Positions 58,696 to 64,000 of a DNA stretch of 64,000 nt are shown one piece after another; the first letter of the stretch is position 1; each line of letters opens with the position of its first letter. The DNA is taken from assembly GCF_022568775.1 (NCBI RefSeq), contig NZ_JAKZHW010000002.1, positions 818,829-882,828 on the forward strand, given 5' to 3'. Under the pieces are notes generated by a model. It saw only the letters and a program-made list of their open reading frames with translations. It searched no databases and had not been told where the DNA came from. The DNA comes from Sphingomonas telluris. Its GTDB lineage: Bacteria; Pseudomonadota; Alphaproteobacteria; Sphingomonadales; Sphingomonadaceae. The translations under genes were made by a program, and so were the position numbers.

Positions 58696-60549
58696 TTAGC
58701 TAATCCGTTTGGGCCAGTTGGCGGACGTCAGCTTGAGTTGCTTGAGAGCCTCGGCCTCTTTAGCGGCTGCAGCCTTGAAGCGAGCGATTGCGCGCCGCAT
58801 CTCAAGGCTGTCGCGAACAAGTGCAAAGACTGGGTCTCGGTCGGGCTCAAAAGCCAGCACGTCGTCCCCATAGCCCTTCCAGCCCGCGCTGACCGCGGCG
58901 TTGAGCCAGCGGGCCGCCTCAGCAGAGTCGCCATCGAGCGCCGCCATCTGCGCAGACCAGACCGGCACCCGGAAATAGTTATCGCCCTCGACCTGCATCT
59001 TCCGGATATCGGCAAGCCAATGCGCGCGAAGCGTCGCCGCCTCGTCAGTTCGACCTGATCGCTTCATCGCCAGGATCAGTGAAGGTGCCACCATGTCCGC
59101 GCGGTCATGCTGCTCGGCCCAGAGTTGATCCGCGCTCTCGTAGCGGTCGTCGTATAGCGAAAGCAGTAGCCTGTCGTTGCCCCTCGCTACCAGCTGGCGT
59201 GCCAAGGCTCCGACGAACACGTCAGCCCACCAGTCGCTGGGCCGGTTTTGTGCCAGACGAACCGAATAGCCGGGCTCCTTATAGGCCAGAATGTCAGCGA
59301 GTTTCGGCTGCGCTCTCAACAGGCGATCGACAATACCCTGGTTATGAAGCGCGGCGGCGATCTCGACCAAGCATGCCTGCGGTCCCCAAGGATCGTCCCC
59401 CAGAACCAGGGACCTAGAGCACTGTCCGGCCGCATCCGCGAGCTTCCCTTGTGAGATGCTCAGCATGTATCGCGCCCGCCTTGCGTCGCTAGCCCGTCGG
59501 GTCATCCGCTCCAGCCTGTCGATGACAGCCTCGGCATCGTCTTGGTGCCCTAGCCGTCCCAGCAGAGCCGCCGTCGTTTGCATCCCGCGAGCGGATGTGG
59601 GTTCCAGTTCCAGCCCACGCTGCGCCTCGGCAAGCGCCCGCCGCAGTTCGAGCTGGTCCTCTAGAAGATCGGCGAGCTGCTGCCGGATTTCGGCATCGTT
59701 AGGGTCCAGCACCGCGGCGCGTTCGAGATATCGCAGTCCTTGTGCATTCCACAGGACGAAGCCGAGCGCCTGATGCCCTTCCGCGAGCCTGGGATCGAGG
59801 GCGAGGGCGCGGCGTGCATAACCAATGGCTTCGGAGCGGAGCCGGATCCGCGCCTGCGGATCCTTCTCCGCGGCCCACCACCAGGGAGCCCAGACGACCA
59901 TGGATAGCCTTGCCCAGCTGGGTGCGTGCTTTGGGTCGGCCGCTACGGCCTGTCTCAGCAAAGTCTCCGCTTCCGCATAAGCTGGTCGAGACCGTTCACG
60001 AAACAACCCCACCGCCGTGGCGTGGAGGCGATCGGCTTGGCCGCTACGGGACCTGACAAGCGAGGGAGATTGGGCGGTTGCATCCGCTTGAGACCTCGTA
60101 TCGAATGCCAGGATCGATGCGACGGCGAGGATCGCGCTCAGGGTTACCGCGCGCCTCGCTCCTGCGAGCGTCGGTGGTCTACTGGCCTCAACCAATGCCG
60201 ACGCGGGCTTAACGATCCGATAGCCGACTCGCGGCACGCTCGTGACCGTCACGCCCTGGATGCCAGCGACTGCACGGCGCAGTTTGGAGACGCTCTGATT
60301 GACGGCATCGTCGCTGACGATCAGCCCGCCCCAACAGGTCTCGATCAGCTCGTCGCGGGAAACCGGTGCGCCTCCGGCCCGCACCAATGCAACGAGAAGC
60401 TGCATCACTCGAGGCTCGACGACCTCGGTCCTGCCGCCGAACCGAATCTCCAAAAGCGATGGCCGAACGTGCGCCGCACCAAGATCGAAATCGCGCGAAC
60501 GGGCCAGATCGATCCGCTCATTTCCCGAGGCAACGGACTGCTGCGTCAT
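58696..60549 (-). CDS. Winged-helix/TPR regulator (CadC-like)
   Basis: A 617-residue protein. Residues about 20-120 form the OmpR-type winged helix (VEPRVMQLLVALVRAGGAPV, DDAVNQSVSKLRRAVAGIQG, VTVTSVPRVGYRIVK). A hydrophobic helix of about 20 residues follows (AVTLSAILAVASILAFDTRS), then TPR repeats (ALALDPRLAEGHQALGFVLW, AVLDPNDAEIRQQLADLLED). It is a paralogue of the 41944 gene. The ATG at 60549 is chosen since the frame upstream is not domain-like. It faces the RTX-type gene and may regulate it or the adjacent DUF1254 gene. Confidence 0.83.
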   Translation of the reverse strand: MTQQSVASGNERIDLARSRDFDLGAAHVRPSLLEIRFGGRTEVVEPRVMQLLVALVRAGGAPVSRDELIETCWGGLIVSDDAVNQSVSKLRRAVAGIQGVTVTSVPRVGYRIVKPASALVEASRPPTLAGARRAVTLSAILAVASILAFDTRSQADATAQSPSLVRSRSGQADRLHATAVGLFRERSRPAYAEAETLLRQAVAADPKHAPSWARLSMVVWAPWWWAAEKDPQARIRLRSEAIGYARRALALDPRLAEGHQALGFVLWNAQGLRYLERAAVLDPNDAEIRQQLADLLEDQLELRRALAEAQRGLELEPTSARGMQTTAALLGRLGHQDDAEAVIDRLERMTRRASDARRARYMLSISQGKLADAAGQCSRSLVLGDDPWGPQACLVEIAAALHNQGIVDRLLRAQPKLADILAYKEPGYSVRLAQNRPSDWWADVFVGALARQLVARGNDRLLLSLYDDRYESADQLWAEQHDRADMVAPSLILAMKRSGRTDEAATLRAHWLADIRKMQVEGDNYFRVPVWSAQMAALDGDSAEAARWLNAAVSAGWKGYGDDVLAFEPDRDPVFALVRDSLEMRRAIARFKAAAAKEAEALKQLKLTSANWPKRIS

Positions 60550-60625
60550 CCGGGACCTTTCCCCCCGCCGTAGCGGAAGGAAAAGGTACTCCGGATTCAA
60601 CAACCGCAGCAAGCCGCGGCCCCGT

Positions 60626-61933
60626 TCAGCCGAACATATAGTCCACATGCAGGACACTGATTGCAGCCATGGCATGATCGAACGTGAACGAGGCGAACGA
60701 AAAGTCGTCGGCGGCAAGCGACGCGAGCGTCACGTCCTGGAGGACGATCTGGTCCTTCGCGCCGAACTTCAGCACGACGTCCGCACCCGATTGCGAAGCA
60801 TGCGACAGGACGTCTGCGAGCGAGTGGCAACCGAGCCCGCTCAGGTCGATGACATCATCCGTGCTGGCGCCGGCGGTGAAGTCCGCGATCGTCAGCTTGC
60901 CGCCGCCCTTTTCGAAGACGATCAGGTCGTCGCCGTCACCCATCCTGAGGATTCCGTCGAGGCTCGAGTTCTTGCCCGCGACGAAGCTGTCGCTACCCGC
61001 GCCGAGGCTGACGTCCCCGACCAATGCGCCGCGATTCACGACGTGATCGTCGGAATCGACGCCGCTGACGGATCGCGCCGCGCCCTCGACTTTGCCGTAG
61101 TTGGTGAAAACGCCGCCGTCCGAACCCAGGGGGTTCTGACTCGAGAAGCGGACGCCTAGTCCGCCTTCGCCCGTCGCGCGAACCAGCCCGTAATTATCGA
61201 AGGAGTCTCGCTCTCCGACCAGGAGCACGCCTCGCGCAATCTCTCCGGTTACAAGGATCGTCCCGTAGTTCTCGGCGTGATTGCCGGCCGCCTCCATTGA
61301 GATGCCGAACCCGTTGTATCCATCCGCCTGGATGAAGCCGTAGTTCCTGATCACATTGTTTTCGCTGTGGACCCAGATGCCATGAGACATCGGTGTTACA
61401 TCGTCATCGAAGGTGGTGTGGATGGAGCCGTAGTTGATGACCGTGTTTCCGGTCTCTGTGCCATCGTCAACGTCGATGTAGATGCCGTTTCCACTACCGT
61501 TGAGCGCACCGTAGTTGACGATGGTCGAGCCCGCACCAACCGAATAGATCGCGGATGCAGCGGGGTCAGCCACGTTGATCGTCCCGTAGTTCGTGACCTT
61601 GTTGGCATTGCCGTAGGCGTCAATGCCGTCGGCGAAGCTGAGATTGTCTCCGAACGCTTGCGTAATGATGGTCGCGTAATTCTTGATCGTGACATTGTTC
61701 ACGAAGAAGTTCGCGGAATCATAAGCGATGATCCCGACCGAACCCTCGCCTGTCGTGAGCAGGTCGCCCTTGTTGATGACGACCACGCCATTCGACCCGG
61801 CATGGATGGGGCTCGAAAACGCACCTGCGGTGCTAAGCTTGCCAAGATTTGTGAAGGGTGAATCGGATGCCCCGACGGTAAAAATGTCAGTGCCGTCCGC
61901 GCTCGTGCTGATGTTGGTGCGATTCGCAGTCAT
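60626..61933 (-). CDS. RTX-type/beta-helix secreted protein
   Basis: A 435-residue protein with no signal peptide. Residues about 60-300 hold a repeating NYG/INYG pattern (VTNYGTINVADPAASAIYSV, TVINYGSIHTTFDDDVTPMS, HAENYGTILVTGEIARGVLL) of parallel beta-helix type. The C-terminal third has LGAGSDSFVAGKNSSLDGIL, DGDDLIVFEKGGGKLTIADF and DVIDLSGLGC, which is the RTX secretion-domain pattern. It should be a type I secretion substrate forming an extended surface fibre or adhesin. The 26-34 kb ABC/HlyD pair, or another system, could export it. Confidence 0.8.
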   Translation of the reverse strand: MTANRTNISTSADGTDIFTVGASDSPFTNLGKLSTAGAFSSPIHAGSNGVVVINKGDLLTTGEGSVGIIAYDSANFFVNNVTIKNYATIITQAFGDNLSFADGIDAYGNANKVTNYGTINVADPAASAIYSVGAGSTIVNYGALNGSGNGIYIDVDDGTETGNTVINYGSIHTTFDDDVTPMSHGIWVHSENNVIRNYGFIQADGYNGFGISMEAAGNHAENYGTILVTGEIARGVLLVGERDSFDNYGLVRATGEGGLGVRFSSQNPLGSDGGVFTNYGKVEGAARSVSGVDSDDHVVNRGALVGDVSLGAGSDSFVAGKNSSLDGILRMGDGDDLIVFEKGGGKLTIADFTAGASTDDVIDLSGLGCHSLADVLSHASQSGADVVLKFGAKDQIVLQDVTLASLAADDFSFASFTFDHAMAAISVLHVDYMFG

Positions 61934-62034
61934 CGTCAGGTCCTCCCGCGCAGGAGGATCGTCCGGACACTTCCAAGAGTCCTGACCGCAAGCTGACGAA
62001 TCGCTTACTTATCGATCGCCCCAATGCGGACTGA

Positions 62035-62100
62035 TGTCCGTATTGGCTGGAAGCGAAGCCAAGTCACGAGTGGCAGGAATGGGTCGAAAGCGGACACTCC
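62035..62100. repeat. Palindromic repeat pair
   Basis: GATGTCCGTATTGGCTGGAA and GTGGCAGGAATGGGTCGAAA, then GCGGACACTCC. It lies between the RTX gene and the EthD gene. Confidence 0.65.
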
Positions 62101-62108
62101 AGGCCCCG

Positions 62109-62426
62109 CTACTCGATCATCTCAGCATTGACCTGAAGTACTGGTTTGACGTTGGTGAACTTAGCGATGTCCGCGCCAATCTCCGCCGCGTGTTCGCCTG
62201 TCATGGCAGCCTGTAAGTGCTTCAGAGATGTGAAGCGAAGGAGACCTACTGCGAGAAACGGTGGGGCACCTCCATCTGCACTGCTTACGCCGCGGAAAAG
62301 CTCAACTTTCTCCAGCCCAGACTCACCCCATCGGTCCAGCACGAGCGGCAGGTGTACTCCCTGTGCATACTCGTAGTTGAAGGACGCGCCGTCGGACGAA
62401 GGGAAAACGATACTGATTGTAGCCAT
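62109..62426 (-). CDS. EthD-family protein
   Basis: 105 residues: SIVFPSSDGASFNYEYAQGV, then HLPLVLDRWGESGLEKVELF, AVGLLRFTSLKHLQAAMTGE and ADIAKFTNVKPVLQVNAEMI. The FxxxYaxxxHlPl pattern is the ferredoxin-like EthD dimer seen beside ether or aromatic degradation genes. No such pathway is here. Confidence 0.8.
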   Translation of the reverse strand: MATISIVFPSSDGASFNYEYAQGVHLPLVLDRWGESGLEKVELFRGVSSADGGAPPFLAVGLLRFTSLKHLQAAMTGEHAAEIGADIAKFTNVKPVLQVNAEMIE

Positions 62427-62450
62427 GCAGATCCTGTGCAGCGCCGTCGG

Positions 62451-62492
62451 AGTGTCCGCAATGGGTGGAAAGCAGACACTACGCTAATGCCC
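62451..62492. repeat. Palindromic repeat copy
   Basis: AGTGTCCGCAATGGGTGGAA followed by AGCAGACACTACG shows the GTGTC/GACAC stem of the second half type. Confidence 0.65.
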
Positions 62493-62528
62493 GCCATGGC
62501 TGCAAAGCGTCCCTCCGTTGCGCTTGGT

Positions 62529-63092
62529 TTAGGAGCGGCATCGTGGGACCTTGGCGGGGACTGCTGGGAACACCATGAGCCGCCTTTTGCTCCAGTAGCT
62601 AAGATCCATGGAGATGAAGACGGGCGCTCCTTTACGCTGGTAGATGGCTTGGCCGCCCCACTGGCCACTCGGCGTTAAGCATTCGCTCCAGCCGTCGATT
62701 TTGAGTTCATTGACGATTGCAATCAAGGCATTCTGATCCGCGGCGTGCCAGAGGGTCAAATGATCGAAGCCGCCAGCTCCATCACTGCCCTTAAGGTCAA
62801 CTGCGGCACTAAACGGCCCTTGCCGCTGGAAGACGACCGCTTCCCGGCGGCAACGCATGCTAACATTGTCGGGCACGCATGCCGTGAAGCCCGCCCGGCG
62901 GGCATCTGCCAGGGTTCCGCTGACTGGGAGGTCGCCGAACTTGAGGGATGCCGGAGGAGGGCGCCGGTCTTCGCCGCATGCAGAGAGCTGCATGAGGATC
63001 AACCAAGGTGCTAGCAGCGCATATCGAGCTGGCGAACGACCGGTCGTCAGAGCATTGAGAGACAACGACTTGATTTGGCTGAAAATCCCCAA
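62529..63092 (-). CDS. Hypothetical lipoprotein
   Basis: 187 residues: an N-terminal hydrophobic stretch with lipobox-like LMQLSACGEDRRPPPA, then FGDLPVSGTLADARRAGFTA, CVPDNVSMRCRREAVVFQRQ and DHLTLWHAADQNALIAIVNE. It appears to be a small periplasmic protein with two Cys that may bond. No family was recognised. Confidence 0.6.
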   Translation of the reverse strand: MGIFSQIKSLSLNALTTGRSPARYALLAPWLILMQLSACGEDRRPPPASLKFGDLPVSGTLADARRAGFTACVPDNVSMRCRREAVVFQRQGPFSAAVDLKGSDGAGGFDHLTLWHAADQNALIAIVNELKIDGWSECLTPSGQWGGQAIYQRKGAPVFISMDLSYWSKRRLMVFPAVPAKVPRCRS

Positions 63093-63160
63093 AGCGCAAC
63101 TCTCCCTCGCGCTGACTTTGGGCTCACCAGCTCATCTCCGCAATGCGTCGGAAACCGTCG

Positions 63161-63190
63161 TGGCAAGTTCGGGTCGAAAGCTGCCATTAG
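63161..63190. repeat. Palindromic repeat copy (rightmost)
   Basis: TGGCAAGTTCGGGTCGAAAG followed by CTGCCATTAG. It is the last copy in the window, just after the partial TPR gene ends. Confidence 0.65.
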
Positions 63191-63195
63191 GGTTC

Positions 63196-64000
63196 TCAGG
63201 TCGTAGGAAAACGCAACCGCCTCAGCAGAGCGAAATATCGGGGATCTCGTCTGATTGGCTCGATCAGCGGATCTGCCCGCAGGTAGATCATTCCCGGCGT
63301 CTTTGCCGCCGCTGCTTTGTCGAACTCGGCGAAGGCGCGATCGAGATTTCCTGTCTGTGTGTAAACCTGTCCGTATTGGAACCGAGCTGGGCCCACCAGC
63401 GAGCGCATATGCGCAATCATGCGGTCGACCTGTTTGTTCTCCCCTCTGCACGCGGCGATCATTGCCTCACCGGCCATGCGAAGTGGATGGTCCGCGGGCA
63501 TCTGTTTGAACTCAGCCGCTGCCGCTTCGAGCTCGTTCAGCGCGATAAGCGAATTACCGATCTGGGCGTGCGCCGTAAGTTGTTTGGGCGCAACCTCAAG
63601 GACCTTCCTTCCGGCCGCGATGGCATCCGAGAAGCGGCGAAGTACGATCAGTGCATATGCTCGCCATTGGTAAGTTGGCCCGTTCAGTGGATCGAGGGCA
63701 ATGGCCTGATCTGCAAGCCGAAGACCCTCCCTCGCGTCGCTCAGCCAAGGAAGCTCACGAGCACCAATGGCAAGCACTTCCGCATTGTTTGGAACGAGTG
63801 AGATGGCGCGGTTCAAATTTGCCAGCCCATTCGCGAAATCAAGCCGGCCGATCTGGAGTTCGGCGAGAGCGGAGTATGCGGAGCCAAGTTGCGGCGCCAA
63901 TTCTACCGCTCTCTGCGCCGCGGCATCAGCGTCCAACCACTCTTGGGCGACATTGGTGTTGGAAAAGCCGTAACGAGCCGCGAGCTGCACAAGCAAGTTG
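63196..64000 (-). CDS. TPR-repeat regulator, C-terminal part (cut by window edge)
   Basis: The frame is open to the right edge; 267 residues are visible. TPR units include LDADAAAQRAVELAPQLGSA, then ELQIGRLDFANGLANLNRAI, LADQAIALDPLNGPTYQWRA and VLEVAPKQLTAHAQIGNSLI. The end IEPIRRDPRYFALLRRLRFP is the tail typical of winged-helix/TPR and adenylate-cyclase-like TPR proteins, comparable with the 41944 and 58696 genes. The N-terminal domain lies outside the window. Confidence 0.75.
   Translation of the reverse strand, partial: NLLVQLAARYGFSNTNVAQEWLDADAAAQRAVELAPQLGSAYSALAELQIGRLDFANGLANLNRAISLVPNNAEVLAIGARELPWLSDAREGLRLADQAIALDPLNGPTYQWRAYALIVLRRFSDAIAAGRKVLEVAPKQLTAHAQIGNSLIALNELEAAAAEFKQMPADHPLRMAGEAMIAACRGENKQVDRMIAHMRSLVGPARFQYGQVYTQTGNLDRAFAEFDKAAAAKTPGMIYLRADPLIEPIRRDPRYFALLRRLRFPTT

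Overview
The window looks like chromosome from a GC-rich alphaproteobacterium, most likely a member of the Sphingomonadales. I infer this from gene content only: a TonB-dependent receptor, PEP-CTERM and DUF1254 proteins, a sigma-54-type psp operon, several winged-helix/TPR regulators and a CtrA-type box. No rRNA gene or oriC is present. One complete tRNA gene is present, tRNA-Thr(UGU).

Region 1-26 kb is ordinary housekeeping and stress metabolism. Left to right it holds a minus-strand run (MaoC hydratase, CitE-like lyase, alcohol dehydrogenase, acetyl-CoA synthetase) whose genes mostly overlap by ATGA, an orphan NarX-type histidine kinase, and a branched-chain 2-oxoacid dehydrogenase operon (E1alpha, E1beta, E2). 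After these come a psp operon with a sigma-54-like promoter and a tiny exported peptide gene, a ZnuD-like receptor, a threonine synthase homologue, exonuclease III, a CPA1 antiporter, a TMEM175-like channel, a formaldehyde/alcohol dehydrogenase, a small RTX protein, a quinoprotein-associated beta-propeller and binding-protein pair, and NDH-2.

Region 26.1-34.1 kb is the most unusual part. It encodes a 422-residue protein that is 130 consecutive, phase-perfect acidic tripeptides (mostly Asp/Asn-Glu-Gly/Asn/Asp) behind a leader of about 31 residues, with no lysine or arginine. Around it lie two unrelated HExxH metallopeptidase-like genes, a type I secretion ABC protein with degenerate ATPase motifs, a HlyD-type adaptor, a 2OG-Fe(II) oxygenase-like protein and a small conserved-looking protein. 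I infer a candidate system that makes, possibly hydroxylates, processes and exports an acidic repeat polypeptide. I do not recognise it as a described system.

Region 34.3-64 kb is accessory. It begins at a 56-bp fragment matching the 3' end of a tRNA-Ala or tmRNA gene. A second copy lies at 52.8 kb, just before a tyrosine integrase, which suggests tandem islands. A family of short palindromic intergenic repeats occurs at about fourteen loci from 34.5 to 63.2 kb and nowhere in the first 34 kb. Genes here include a truncated Crp/Fnr regulator, an S9 peptidase, an OhrR-like regulator divergent from an esterase, a TetR-controlled NodT-EmrA-EmrB efflux operon, RidA, phage-like small genes after the integrase, a DUF1254 protein, three winged-helix/TPR or TPR paralogues and an RTX-type protein. 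Several decayed fragments (NTF2-like, VOC, PEP-CTERM, TPR tail) show active gene turnover.
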